The notes: generated from the sequence alone by a model not told the origin. A stretch of 42,688 bases of DNA from Arthrobacter nitrophenolicus (GCF_000332815.1 NZ_AOFD01000038.1:1-42688), one strand, 5' to 3'; counted from the stretch's first letter, positions 34,787-42,688 are shown. Numbers and translations are program-made.

Positions 34787-36616
34787 TTAGAAGGAGCCGG
34801 TGGTGAACTGCCAGGTGCGGGTGGCCAGCTGGTTCCCGGCGAGGTCGCGGACCGCGGTCCCGCCGCCGGTGACCGTCACGGTGTACTTGGTTTTGGCAGC
34901 CAGCGCCTGCTGCGGGTCCAGGATCCACTGGTTGGTGGTGCCGTTCCGGAAAACGGTGGCCGGTACCACGTCTCCGGTGGCGGAGTTCTTCACCGTGAAG
35001 GTGGTGCCGTTGACGCCCTGGACCGCCTCACTGAAGCTCACGCTGATGTTGTTGCCGCGCCGCACCAGCAGCTTGTTGCTGGTTGGGATGGTGCCGGTGA
35101 CCACCGGGGCGGGCCCGGTCAGGAAGGTCCAGCTGCTGGAGGCCAGCGGGGTTCCGGCTGCATCCCGGATGGCGGCCGAACCGCCCACCAGCGACGCCGT
35201 ATACACGGTATCGGCGGCGAGGCTGGCCGAGGGGTCAAGGGTGGCGGTCCGGGTGGTCGCGTTATAGGTGACGGTGGCCGGAACGCTGCTGCCGGCCGCG
35301 TTCTTGAGCACGAAGGTGGCCGCGGAGACGCCCTGCACTGCAGTGCTGAAGGTGGCCGTCACGTTGGTGCCGGTCCCCACCGAGGTGGCGTTCGCGCCGG
35401 GAGCCACGGCCGTGACGGTGGGCGCAGGAGCCGGGGCGGGCGCGGGTGCAGCAGCTACGGCCCCGGCGTACAGCAGCCGGTTGGGGGTTCCGCTGGTGGC
35501 ACCGCTGATGACGCCGGCGGTCGCGTTGGACACGAGTGACCCGGCTACCTGCGCCGGGGTGAGGGCCGGGTTCTGCGAGAGCAGCACGGCGGCAGCGCCC
35601 GCGGCGTGGGGCGCGGCCATGGACGTACCGGACATGGAGGCCGTTGCCGTGGCGGAGGTGTAGTACGTGGAGGTGATGCCCACGCCGGGGGCGTACAGGT
35701 CCACGCAGGAGCCGTAGTTGGAGAAGGACGCCTGCCGGTCTGCCGAATCGCTGGCAGCCACGGTGACGGCCGCGGGGACCCGGGCGGGAGAACTGCCGCA
35801 CGCGTCCACGGCGGAGTTGCCGGCGGCAACCACTGCGGAGACACCGTCGTTCATCACAGCCTGGATGGCCGTGTCCACCGCCGTGCTGGCAGCGCCGCCC
35901 AGGCTGAGGTTGGCCACCGCCGGCACGCCTGCCGGATGGTGGGCCGCGATCCAGTCCAGTCCGGCCACCACGTCCGAGTTGTAGCCGGAACCCTTGCAGT
36001 CGAGTACCCGGACGGGCACCACGGTGGCCGCCTTGGCCACGCCGTAGGTGGATCCGGCCACGGTCCCGGCCACATGTGTGCCGTGGCCGTTGCAGTCGCC
36101 GGAGCCCAGGCCGTCAGCAACCGCGGTCCAGCCCGCCGCCACCCGGCCGCCGAAGTCGGCGTGCGAGGCCAGGACCCCGGTGTCCACCACGTAGGCGGTC
36201 ACACCGGCCCCGGCAGCGGTCCACGAGTAGGAGCCGGACAGCGGCAGGCTGCGCTGGTCCACGCGGTCAAGGCCCCACGGCGAGGGCTGCTGGGTGCCTG
36301 AGATGCTGACGGGGGCGTCCGCCTCCACCGACAGGACGCGGCCGGAGCGGCCCAGCGCCTCGGCCTGGGCGGGGTTGGCCGTGATCACTGCGCCGCGGAG
36401 CGCGTTCTTGAAGGTGCGGCCGACGCCGAGCCCCTGCCCGCGCAGGTTTGCCGCCTCGGCTTCCACATCGGCATTCGCAGCGAACTGGACGATGTAGCGG
36501 CCCGCAGTGCCCGCGTCCTCTTTCGGTGCCGCTGCGGCAGGGACGGACGTGGCGGTCAGGGCGACGGCTGAGACCAGTGCTGCGGCTGCGGGCAGCACAA
36601 AAGATGGGGTGCGAAT
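34787..36616 (-). CDS. Secreted subtilisin-like serine protease (S8) with two Ig-like domains
   Basis: A secreted protease of about 609 residues. A signal peptide ends near SVPAAAAP, followed by an inhibitor I9-type propeptide (GRYIVQFAANADVEAEAANL) and the S8 domain with catalytic Asp in YVVDTGV (145), His in NGHGTHVAG (178) and Ser in GTSMAAPHAAG (332). An Ala-Pro linker leads to two Ig-like repeats, each with the pattern ATFSTAVQGV/SVSFSEAVQGV, typical of Big_5/SbsA modules. The shorter start GTG 36598 lacks a ribosome site and a charged N-terminus. ATT 36614-36616, seven bases after AAGGA, would give MRTPSFVLPAAAAL, a better signal peptide, and is my choice. Confidence 0.88.
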   Translation of the reverse strand: MRTPSFVLPAAAALVSAVALTATSVPAAAAPKEDAGTAGRYIVQFAANADVEAEAANLRGQGLGVGRTFKNALRGAVITANPAQAEALGRSGRVLSVEADAPVSISGTQQPSPWGLDRVDQRSLPLSGSYSWTAAGAGVTAYVVDTGVLASHADFGGRVAAGWTAVADGLGSGDCNGHGTHVAGTVAGSTYGVAKAATVVPVRVLDCKGSGYNSDVVAGLDWIAAHHPAGVPAVANLSLGGAASTAVDTAIQAVMNDGVSAVVAAGNSAVDACGSSPARVPAAVTVAASDSADRQASFSNYGSCVDLYAPGVGITSTYYTSATATASMSGTSMAAPHAAGAAAVLLSQNPALTPAQVAGSLVSNATAGVISGATSGTPNRLLYAGAVAAAPAPAPAPAPTVTAVAPGANATSVGTGTNVTATFSTAVQGVSAATFVLKNAAGSSVPATVTYNATTRTATLDPSASLAADTVYTASLVGGSAAIRDAAGTPLASSSWTFLTGPAPVVTGTIPTSNKLLVRRGNNISVSFSEAVQGVNGTTFTVKNSATGDVVPATVFRNGTTNQWILDPQQALAAKTKYTVTVTGGGTAVRDLAGNQLATRTWQFTTGSF

Positions 36617-36836
36617 TTTGGGGTCCTTCGTGGTGGCGTTGGGGGTGCGGAGGCGGGGGAACCACCGCTGTTACCACCAGAATAGGAGCAAATGTGCCCG
36701 CCGGAGGGTCTTTGCAGGATCCTGCGGGAACCCTTGGACATTCCTGCGCGCGCATTCCTGCGGGCGCCGGGTTTTCCGCCGCCGGCCCCTGCCCTCGACC
36801 CTGCCTTGGACCCCTCCCGGTACCGTGCCCGCCGGG

Positions 36837-37685
36837 CTACGGCCGGTGGTCCCGCCAGCTGTGAACAGGTTCGAACCCCAGGAGCCGCCTGGCCTTGTCG
36901 ATGGACAGCATGGTTTCGTGCTCGGCCAGTTCCTTGGTCACCTTGACCGCCGGGAAGACCTCGGCGGCGAGGCTGGCACTCGACCGGTCCATGACCGTGT
37001 CCGCGTTGGCGATGATGAAGGCCTCGAACCCGGGCCTGCCGTTCTCCAGGGCCCGTGCCACCGCCTGGGCCCCGTCCCGGCCGTCGATGTAGCCCCAGAG
37101 GTTCCACTTCCGCAGCATTGCATCGGCGTCGAAGGACGGGAACCGGGCATAGTCCTCCACGTCCATGACGTTGGAGAAGCGCAGGCCCACGATGCTCAGT
37201 TCCGGATCCCACCGCGTCAGCTCCACGGCCATCTGCTCCTCGAGGTGCTTGACCAGGGAGTAGGTGCTTTCCGGCCGGGCAGGGTATTCCTCGTCCACCG
37301 GGATGTAGGGCGGGTCGACGTCGAATGGCAGTCCCAGCACCGTCTCGCTGGAGGCGTACACCACTTTCTTGATGCCCGCGCGCCGGGCCGCCTGGAAGAC
37401 GTTGTAGGTGGAGAGCATGTTGTTCTCGAACGTAGCCGCGTCCGGAAGGATGCCCGGCGCCGGGATGGCACCCAGGTGGACCACGGCGTCGAAGCCGCTG
37501 TGCCTGTCGTCCACGCCCAGCAGCGCATCCACCACCTGGCCGTAGTTGCGCAGGTCCACCACCAGCAGCCCGGGGCTCCGTGCCCCGTCCCGGTCCAGGT
37601 TGAGGACCTGGTGTCCGTCATCGGTGAGCCGGCGCACCACGTGCCGGCCGAGTTTTCCGCTTCCGCCGGTAACGGCAATTCTCAT
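36837..37685 (-). CDS. NAD-dependent epimerase/dehydratase (extended SDR)
   Basis: A 282-residue extended short-chain dehydrogenase. The NAD-binding motif GGSGKLGRHVV is at the start, the adenine-binding D in LDRDGARSPG and VDLRNYGQV, the catalytic pair in TYSLVKHLEE (YxxxK), and the Ser of YASSETVLG. Family members are UDP-sugar epimerases, dehydratases or uronate dehydrogenases; the short length and lack of a UDP-binding tail leave the substrate open. AAGGA lies six to seven bases before ATG 37685. The upstream adenylate kinase-like gene ends 34 bases before, on the same strand, so they may be co-transcribed. Confidence 0.85.
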   Translation of the reverse strand: MRIAVTGGSGKLGRHVVRRLTDDGHQVLNLDRDGARSPGLLVVDLRNYGQVVDALLGVDDRHSGFDAVVHLGAIPAPGILPDAATFENNMLSTYNVFQAARRAGIKKVVYASSETVLGLPFDVDPPYIPVDEEYPARPESTYSLVKHLEEQMAVELTRWDPELSIVGLRFSNVMDVEDYARFPSFDADAMLRKWNLWGYIDGRDGAQAVARALENGRPGFEAFIIANADTVMDRSSASLAAEVFPAVKVTKELAEHETMLSIDKARRLLGFEPVHSWRDHRP

Positions 37686-37719
37686 CAGGATGTCCTTCGG
37701 TTGGTTGTCCGCACCGGAA

Positions 37720-38307
37720 TCAGGCGCGGGGTGTGGCAAGGAACTTTTCGACGGCGGCGATCGCCAGCGCGGTGATGTCGGCCGGGTCGCCGCTGCCGTC
37801 CACCGGCACCAGGATCCCCCGGCCCGCATAGACCGAGACCACCTCGTGGGTCTCGGTGTGGTAGAGGTCGAGCCGGCGGCGGAACACGTCCACGGTGTCA
37901 TCCGTGCGCCCCTGTTCCTCAGCGCGCCGGCGCATCCGCTGCTCGAGTTCGGCGTCCGGTGCCCTTAGCTCGATGACGGCGTCCAGGGCGAGTCCCCGGG
38001 AGGCGAGCAGGTTGTCCAGTTCCACCACCTGGGGTGCGGTGCGCGGGTAGCCGTCCAGCAGGAAGCCGGACTGGACGTCGCTATCCAGCAGCCGGTCCTT
38101 CACCAGGGCGTTGGTGAGGTGGTCCGGGACGAAGTCGCCGCCGTCGAGGTATCTGGCCGCCTGGGTGCCCAGGTCCGTCTCCCTGCTCACGTTGCTCCGG
38201 AAGATATCCCCGGTGGAGACCGCAGGGACGCCGAAGTGCCGGGCCAGGTGTTCGGCCTGGGTTCCCTTGCCCGAGCCGGGCGGACCGATGATGAGCAGTC
38301 TGGTCAT
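37720..38307 (-). CDS. adk: Adenylate kinase
   Basis: A 195-residue kinase converting ATP and AMP to two ADP. The P-loop IIGPPGSGKGTQAEHLA is at residues 7-23, the AMP-binding STGDIFRSN and LDGYPRT segments follow, and the short LID region RRRAEEQGRTDDTVDVFRRRLDLYHTET lacks the zinc insertion, as in actinobacterial enzymes of about 180-195 residues. The usual adk sits in the ribosomal protein cluster beside secY; here the neighbours are an epimerase and an ANTAR regulator, so this may be a second copy with a narrower or different nucleotide role. GAAGG lies ten bases before ATG 38307. Confidence 0.85.
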   Translation of the reverse strand: MTRLLIIGPPGSGKGTQAEHLARHFGVPAVSTGDIFRSNVSRETDLGTQAARYLDGGDFVPDHLTNALVKDRLLDSDVQSGFLLDGYPRTAPQVVELDNLLASRGLALDAVIELRAPDAELEQRMRRRAEEQGRTDDTVDVFRRRLDLYHTETHEVVSVYAGRGILVPVDGSGDPADITALAIAAVEKFLATPRA

Positions 38308-38435
38308 GTTCGTGTCCCTTCCAGGGAAGCTGGCGCGGGCCTCCGGCCTGCCGCCGGGGCGCCGGCACCTGCTTCATTCTGCCGGGAACACCGGCAGTGC
38401 GCCAGAGTGGCGCGTTCCGGCGCGGATGAATGTGA

Positions 38436-38465
38436 CGTCAGGCCTGACGCCGGGATGTATATACT
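38436..38465. promoter_or_regulatory. 14-base palindrome over a possible promoter between adk and the ANTAR gene
   Basis: CGTCAGGCCTGACG (38436-38449) is a perfect palindrome. A plus-strand TATACT lies at 38460-38465, putting the palindrome over the expected -35 position. The region 38308-38597 (290 bases) contains no other feature that I can support. Confidence 0.4.
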
Positions 38466-38597
38466 CGGACATATCGGTTTAGCAGCAGGCCGTTGGACAG
38501 TTCATCTATCCAGCGACCTCCACCGGTTCCCCGCCTCTCCAGCGGCCCGTGTGTGTTGCCGGGTTGTTTGACCTGAGCGAATGGCACCAGAAAAACC

Positions 38598-39341
38598 GTG
38601 GCCAGCGAGTCAACAGCAAAAACCGATACATCCATTACAGAGCACCTGCATGAGCTGGTCCTGAACAGCTCGGACGTCGAGGATTTCCTCACCGAACTGG
38701 CGCAGGTGTCTGCCCGCAATCTTTCCGAGCCAGGCGACGAAATGCTGTGCGCCATCACCCTGCTCCGGCAGCGCAAGGCCGCCACCGTGGCCAGCAGCAG
38801 CCCGGAGGCAAAGGCCCTTGGCCTCCTTGAGCACCAGTTCGCAGAAGCTCCCAACCTGACTGCCTCCACCACCCGGGAGACCGTGCACGTTCCGGATCTC
38901 GGGGCGGACGGGCGGTGGCCCGAGTACTCCGCCGCCATGGCCGCGGAGGGGGTCCGTTCCGTCGTGGCGCTGCCGTTCCACCTGGAAGGCGAAACCAAGG
39001 CTGCCCTGCTGCTCTATTCGCGCAGGCCCAACCGCTTTGATGGCCGGGTCCTCGAATTCGCCGAGGATTTCGTTAGCCAGACGTCACTCGCGCTGCGCCT
39101 GGCCGTGCGTTTCGCGCATTACAGCGAAACGGCAGCCAACCTGCGCGCCACGCTGGAATCCCGCACCGTGATCGACATGGCCGTGGGCATCATCATGGCG
39201 CAGAACCGCTGCAGCCAGCATGACGCCTTTGAGATCCTCAAGACGGCGTCCAGCACCCGCAACTCGAAGCTGCACGACGTGGCGGCCGCCGTCGTCAACG
39301 CTTTGGGCCAGGGCCCGGCGCGCACACATTACGACGGCTAG
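38598..39341 (+). CDS. GAF and ANTAR domain RNA-binding antiterminator
   Basis: A 247-residue regulator. Residues about 15-165 are a GAF-type sensor (LVLNSSDVEDFLTELAQVSARNL, DLGADGRWPEYSAAMAAEGVRSVVALPFHLEG, GRVLEFAEDFVSQTSLAL) and residues about 175-235 the ANTAR helix bundle (LRATLESRTVIDMAVGIIMAQNRCSQHDAFEILKTASSTRNSKLHDVAAAVV). ANTAR proteins bind paired RNA hairpins to prevent termination. The start is GTG 38598, the only in-frame start before the GAF domain, with no clear ribosome site. It precedes a single-domain response regulator on the same strand. A palindrome over its promoter suggests another layer of control. Target RNA is unknown. Confidence 0.9.
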   Translation: MASESTAKTDTSITEHLHELVLNSSDVEDFLTELAQVSARNLSEPGDEMLCAITLLRQRKAATVASSSPEAKALGLLEHQFAEAPNLTASTTRETVHVPDLGADGRWPEYSAAMAAEGVRSVVALPFHLEGETKAALLLYSRRPNRFDGRVLEFAEDFVSQTSLALRLAVRFAHYSETAANLRATLESRTVIDMAVGIIMAQNRCSQHDAFEILKTASSTRNSKLHDVAAAVVNALGQGPARTHYDG

Positions 39342-39405
39342 TCATTGCCTCCGCAAAGCGCCCCGGCGCAGGTAGAATTAGGCCAACTTTTGCCGGGGGG
39401 CTGCG

Positions 39406-39795
39406 ATGGAAAATAAAAGGGTCTGCCTTGTCGTCGAAGACGACAAGGACATCCGTGGACTGATCACCGTGATTCTCTCGCGCGCCGGATTCGAGGTGCA
39501 GGTGGTCTCGACCGGGGAAGAGGCAATCGCCGCGGCCGGGGATCCCGCCATTGCGCTGGTCACCCTGGACGTTGGCCTGCCGGACATGGACGGGCACGTG
39601 GTGGCGCGCGCCATCCGCGAGCTCAGCAAGGCCCCTTTGCTGTTCCTGACGGCCCGGTCCGAGAACGACGACCTGCTGGCCGGGATGGCTTCCGGTGCCG
39701 CGGCGTACCTCACCAAACCCTTCCGGCCCACCGAGCTCCGGGACCTGGCACTGCAGCTGTCCCCCGCCCCCGTTTCACAGGCCCCGCACATATAG
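39406..39795 (+). CDS. Single-domain response regulator
   Basis: A 129-residue stand-alone receiver domain with acidic residues at VVEDDKDIRG, the phospho-acceptor Asp in LVTLDVGLPDMDGH near residue 55, the conserved Thr in LFLTARSE and Lys in YLTKPFRP. No output domain is present, so it must act by protein contact or in a phosphorelay; no histidine kinase lies in the window. GGGGGG lies five bases before the ATG and a TAGAAT box 35 bases upstream. The ANTAR regulator before it and the polymer genes after it run in the same direction, but separate spacing suggests separate units. Confidence 0.92.
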   Translation: MENKRVCLVVEDDKDIRGLITVILSRAGFEVQVVSTGEEAIAAAGDPAIALVTLDVGLPDMDGHVVARAIRELSKAPLLFLTARSENDDLLAGMASGAAAYLTKPFRPTELRDLALQLSPAPVSQAPHI

Positions 39796-39823
39796 GGCAA
39801 ACCCTGCTGCTAACTTGGCTGCC

Positions 39824-39836
39824 TAGAAATGGGGCA
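39824..39836 (+). promoter_or_regulatory. Possible leaderless -10 box for the phosphodiester glycosidase gene
   Basis: TAGAAA (39824-39829) ends six bases before ATG 39836, and no ribosome site is clear. It lacks the usual final T, so this is the weakest of the five such cases. Confidence 0.3.
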
Positions 39837-40810
39837 TGACCCAGCAGCAGAAAACTTCCCGTAAACCCGGCCGCGTCCGGCGCGCCGTCATCGCAGGCGC
39901 GGTGGCCCTCACCCTCTCCGCCGGCGGTGCCACCGCCTGGGCACTGGACAGGTTCGTCATCCAGCACGTGGAAATCTCCGACGTCTCCGCGTACCAGGCA
40001 AGCCAGTCCGGCACCACCACGTCCGCCGTCCAGGCAGGAACCTCCACCTCCGCCGCCGTCACCACGGACACCACCTACTCCTCCGAGTCCTCGGACATCA
40101 CCATCTCCACGGTGACCACCGGCAGCGGCGACAGCACCGTCACCTACTACGTGGCCGACGTCGTCCTGGGCGACGCCACCACCCTCCAGTCCGCCTTCGC
40201 CAACGACAGCTTCGGCGAAAACATCACCGAAACCACCTCCGCCATCGCCGAGGCAAACAACGCCATCTTCGCCATCAACGGCGACTACTACGGTTTCCGC
40301 GATACCGGCATCGTGATCCGCAACGGCGTGGTGTTCCGCGATGAGGGCGCCCGCCAGGGACTGGCCTTCTACCGCGACGGCACGGTCAAGGTCTACGACG
40401 AAACCACCACCACCGCCGAGCAACTGGTGGCGGACGGCGTCTGGAACACCCTCTCCTTCGGCCCGTCCCTGCTGGACAACGGCGAGGTGGCCGAGGGTAT
40501 CGAGGACGTGGAGGTGGACACCAACTTCGGCAACCACTCCATCCAGGGCGAACAGCCGCGCACCGCGGTGGGCGTCATCGACGAAAACCACCTGGTGTTC
40601 GTGGTGGTGGACGGCCGCAGTCCGGGCTACAGCGCCGGCGTCACCATGACCGGACTCGCGGAAATCATGCAGGACCTGGGCGCCACCACCGCGTACAACA
40701 TCGACGGCGGCGGCTCGTCCACCATGTACTTCAACGGCGGGCTGGTGAACAACCCGCTGGGCCAGAACAAGGAGCGCGGCACCTCCGACATCCTCTACAT
40801 CGCAGGGTAG
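39836..40810 (+). CDS. Phosphodiester glycosidase (NAGPA-like) domain, membrane-anchored
   Basis: A 324-residue protein with one N-terminal membrane segment (RRAVIAGAVALTLSAGGATAW, residues about 15-36), a Ser/Thr-rich stalk (residues about 50-95) and an extracellular NAGPA/DUF2233 domain with FAINGDYYGFRDTGIVIRNG, RTAVGVIDENHLVFVVVDGR and the diagnostic YNIDGGGSSTMYFNGGLVNNP. This family cleaves sugars from phosphodiester-linked glycans in mammals, and in bacteria it is linked to surface polysaccharide processing. The stop lies eight bases before the glycosyltransferase ATG, so the two form an operon. Substrate is inference. Confidence 0.88.
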   Translation: MTQQQKTSRKPGRVRRAVIAGAVALTLSAGGATAWALDRFVIQHVEISDVSAYQASQSGTTTSAVQAGTSTSAAVTTDTTYSSESSDITISTVTTGSGDSTVTYYVADVVLGDATTLQSAFANDSFGENITETTSAIAEANNAIFAINGDYYGFRDTGIVIRNGVVFRDEGARQGLAFYRDGTVKVYDETTTTAEQLVADGVWNTLSFGPSLLDNGEVAEGIEDVEVDTNFGNHSIQGEQPRTAVGVIDENHLVFVVVDGRSPGYSAGVTMTGLAEIMQDLGATTAYNIDGGGSSTMYFNGGLVNNPLGQNKERGTSDILYIAG

Positions 40811-40818
40811 GCCCGGCC

Positions 40819-41973
40819 ATGATCATCCTGATCCCGGCCTACCAGCCAGGCCAGCAGCTGCCGGAGCTCATCCGGGCCCTCCGCGCCGCCGAGCCGCGCG
40901 CCGCCGTCGTGGTGGTTGATGACGGCAGCGGCCCGGCGTACAAGGACGTGTTCGACGGCGTCCGCGCACTGGGGTGCCACGTCATCAGTTACGCCCGCAA
41001 CAGGGGCAAGGGCTTCGCGCTCAAGGCCGGGTTCGGCTTCATCGAGGACAACGTTCCCGGGCAGGACGTGGTGTGCGCTGACAGCGACGGGCAGCACACG
41101 CCGTCGGACATCCTTAAGGTGGCCGCCGCCGTCGAAGCGAACACCACCCGTGCGAACCCCACGGAGGACGGCAGCGGGGACGGCAGCCGGCACTTCCGCG
41201 GCACGGCCACCATGGTGCTGGGCAGCCGGGCATTCACCGGGAATGTCCCGCCACGAAGCCGGATCGGCAACACCGCCACCCGGCTGCTGTTCACCCTCGC
41301 CACCGGCGAGCGCATCCCGGACACCCAGACCGGGCTCCGCGGCTACCCGGCGGCAATGCTGCCGTGGCTGCGCTCGGTCCGCGGCGACCGCTACGAGTAC
41401 GAACTCAACCTGCTGCTGCAGGCACCGCAGGCCGGCTATTCGATCTCATCCGTGGACATCACCACGGTGTACCTGGACCGCAACTCCGGCTCGCATTTCC
41501 GGCCGGTCGTGGATTCCGTCCGGATTTACGCCCCGCTGCTCAAATTCCTGGCCTCGTCCTTTACTGCGTTCCTGGTGGACACGGTGGTGTTCATGCTGCT
41601 GACCGTGATCGTCGATTCCCTGCTGCTGGCCGTGCTCGGCGCCCGGGCGGTCAGCTCAGCGGTGAACTTCCTGGTCAACCGGAACATGGTATTTGAGCAC
41701 GGCCGGGACAGGCCGGCCACCAGCGCCGGGCTGCGCTACTTCGGCCTGGCGGCAGTGCTGCTGGCCGCCAGCTTCAGCCTTATCTGGGCGCTTGAGGCTG
41801 TTGCCGTGCCCGCCCTTCCCGCCAAGATCCTGGCGGAAATCGCGCTCTTGGCGGCCAGTTTCACCATCCAGCAGCGGTACCTCTTTTCCCGGAAAACACT
41901 CCGGAATCCAGTCCCAAAGGCCGTGCCCGTGACCTCGGGCGAAGCCCCGGCCGGCACTCATATATCCGGCTAG
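40819..41973 (+). CDS. Glycosyltransferase family 2 fused to a GtrA-type membrane domain
   Basis: A 384-residue fusion. The N-terminal half is a GT2 domain of the dolichyl-phosphate mannose synthase type: MIILIPAYQPGQQLPELI, VVVVDDGSG, CADSDGQHTPSDI with the DxD metal motif, and the LRGYPAAMLPWLRSVRGDRYEYELNLLL segment. From about residue 235 (KFLASSFTAFLVDTVVFMLL) a GtrA domain with four membrane segments follows, ending with a basic tail. Such pairs move a sugar onto a lipid carrier and flip it. Fusion into one chain suggests direct transfer. It shares an operon with the phosphodiester glycosidase and precedes the DUF4956 gene by 76 bases. Confidence 0.9.
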   Translation: MIILIPAYQPGQQLPELIRALRAAEPRAAVVVVDDGSGPAYKDVFDGVRALGCHVISYARNRGKGFALKAGFGFIEDNVPGQDVVCADSDGQHTPSDILKVAAAVEANTTRANPTEDGSGDGSRHFRGTATMVLGSRAFTGNVPPRSRIGNTATRLLFTLATGERIPDTQTGLRGYPAAMLPWLRSVRGDRYEYELNLLLQAPQAGYSISSVDITTVYLDRNSGSHFRPVVDSVRIYAPLLKFLASSFTAFLVDTVVFMLLTVIVDSLLLAVLGARAVSSAVNFLVNRNMVFEHGRDRPATSAGLRYFGLAAVLLAASFSLIWALEAVAVPALPAKILAEIALLAASFTIQQRYLFSRKTLRNPVPKAVPVTSGEAPAGTHISG

Positions 41974-42049
41974 GTTCCGTCACAGCACATGCACAGTTTG
42001 GGCGGGCATCGTAACTACCAGTCCACCAAGAACACCCCGGAGACCTCCC

Positions 42050-42688
42050 ATGAATTCACTTGTTTTTATCCTTGCCGACCTCGCCGCCATCAGCATCCTC
42101 ACCTTCGCCCTGTACCTGCGCCGGCACCGCCGCCGCGACCTTGTGGTCTCCTACCTGGGCATGAACGTGGGCGTCCTGGCCGTTGCCACGGCGCTGTCCG
42201 GCTCCGCCGCAGGACTCGGCCTGGGGCTCGGCCTCTTCGGGGTCCTGTCCATCATCCGGCTCCGCTCCACCGAACTGGCGCAGCATGAGGTGGCCTACTA
42301 CTTCTCGGCCCTGGCCCTCGGCCTGATCGCCGGGCTGGGCATCGAGCCGCTGTGGCTGACGGGCTCGCTGATGGCCCTGATCCTGCTGGTGATGTTCGTC
42401 GGCGACCACCCCAGGGTCCTGCCGGCCCACCGCCACCAGACGGTGGTCCTGGACCGCGCCATCGCCGAAGACGGCGAATTGTACGCCCGGCTCGAGGAAG
42501 TCCTGCACGGCAAGGTCCATTCGGCCACCATCTCCGAACTGGACCTGGTCAATGACAAGACCATCGTGGACGTCCGCTACGCCTACTCCCCCGCCGTCTT
42601 CCCGGCGCCGGCTGTCCCGGCCAGCATTTCAGCCATCACGACGGCGGCGCCCGCCCCGGCGGCGCCCGCACCGTCATTCGACGCACCG
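42050..42688 (+). CDS. DUF4956 membrane protein, 3' end outside window
   Basis: The frame is open from ATG 42050 to the last base, 213 codons. The product starts MNSLVFILADLAAISILTFALYLRRHRRRDLVVSYLGMN and continues with several membrane segments (VGVLAVATALSGSAAGLGLGLGLFGVLSIIRLRSTEL, YYFSALALGLIAGLGI, LMALILLVMFVGDH) and a cytoplasmic portion with DRAIAEDGELYARLEEVLHGKV, ending in an Ala-Pro stretch. The SIIRLRSTEL...EVAYYF landmark is that of DUF4956 proteins, which often sit with VTC-domain polyphosphate polymerase and CotH-like genes. GGAG lies seven bases before the ATG. Those partners, if present, lie past the right edge. Confidence 0.85.
   Translation, partial: MNSLVFILADLAAISILTFALYLRRHRRRDLVVSYLGMNVGVLAVATALSGSAAGLGLGLGLFGVLSIIRLRSTELAQHEVAYYFSALALGLIAGLGIEPLWLTGSLMALILLVMFVGDHPRVLPAHRHQTVVLDRAIAEDGELYARLEEVLHGKVHSATISELDLVNDKTIVDVRYAYSPAVFPAPAVPASISAITTAAPAPAAPAPSFDAP

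Noticed and set aside
36507..37775. A 422-codon plus-strand frame
   Set aside because: It is antisense to the epimerase, which has NAD-binding and YxxxK motifs.

Overview
The window is about 67-70% GC chromosomal DNA from a high-GC actinobacterium. Dense gene packing, frequent GTG starts, actinobacterial-type leaderless starts, an ANTAR-domain regulator, a stand-alone LigD-type polymerase and a fused 2Fe-2S/molybdopterin dehydrogenase all fit a soil member of the Micrococcaceae (Arthrobacter or Pseudarthrobacter type). That placement is inference from gene content and style, not from a marker gene. I saw no rRNA, tRNA, CRISPR array, transposase or phage gene.

Positions 1-23 kb are a purine catabolism and glyoxylate assimilation region. 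On the minus strand, reading away from about 9.06 kb, come guanine deaminase, an AzgA-type purine permease, XdhC, the FAD subunit and a fused Fe-S/Mo-binding subunit of a xanthine dehydrogenase-type enzyme, followed by an aldo/keto reductase and a uracil-DNA glycosylase-superfamily protein. The left edge holds the end of a MobA/MocA-like nucleotidyltransferase. On the plus strand from about 9.5 kb come 8-oxoguanine deaminase, a LigD-type polymerase, uricase and a urate/xanthine (NCS2) permease. An IclR-family regulator is then divergent from an operon of malic enzyme, malate synthase, a CitE-like DUF6986 protein and (S)-ureidoglycine aminohydrolase. Together these would take guanine, xanthine and 8-oxoguanine to urate, open the ring, release glyoxylate, and feed it to malate and pyruvate. 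The enzymes between the urate oxidation product and ureidoglycine are not in the window. A shared short motif lies at three divergent promoters of this region and may be the operator that ties it together.

Positions 21.6-34.8 kb are mixed housekeeping and stress genes: a beta-lactamase-fold lipoprotein whose catalytic motif is degenerate, a zinc alcohol dehydrogenase, a HAD phosphatase and a YegP-like protein, a GH15 glycosidase, a DUF72 protein, an App1-like phosphatase, a GH1 beta-glucosidase, a J-domain protein, Hsp20 divergent from a MerR/HspR-like regulator, a PAP2 phosphatase and a HEAT-repeat DNA alkylation repair protein.

Positions 34.8-42.7 kb hold a secreted subtilisin-like protease with two Ig-like domains, an NAD-dependent epimerase with an adenylate kinase-like gene, a GAF-ANTAR regulator, a single-domain response regulator, and the start of a probable cell-surface polymer locus (phosphodiester glycosidase, GT2-GtrA fusion, DUF4956 membrane protein) that runs off the right edge.

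Six otherwise well-conserved genes are each broken by one small frameshift: 8-oxoguanine deaminase, uricase, the beta-lactamase-like protein, the alcohol dehydrogenase, the App1-like protein and the alkylation repair protein. This many single indels with intact sequence on both sides points to residual sequencing error more than to gene decay, but the reads must decide.
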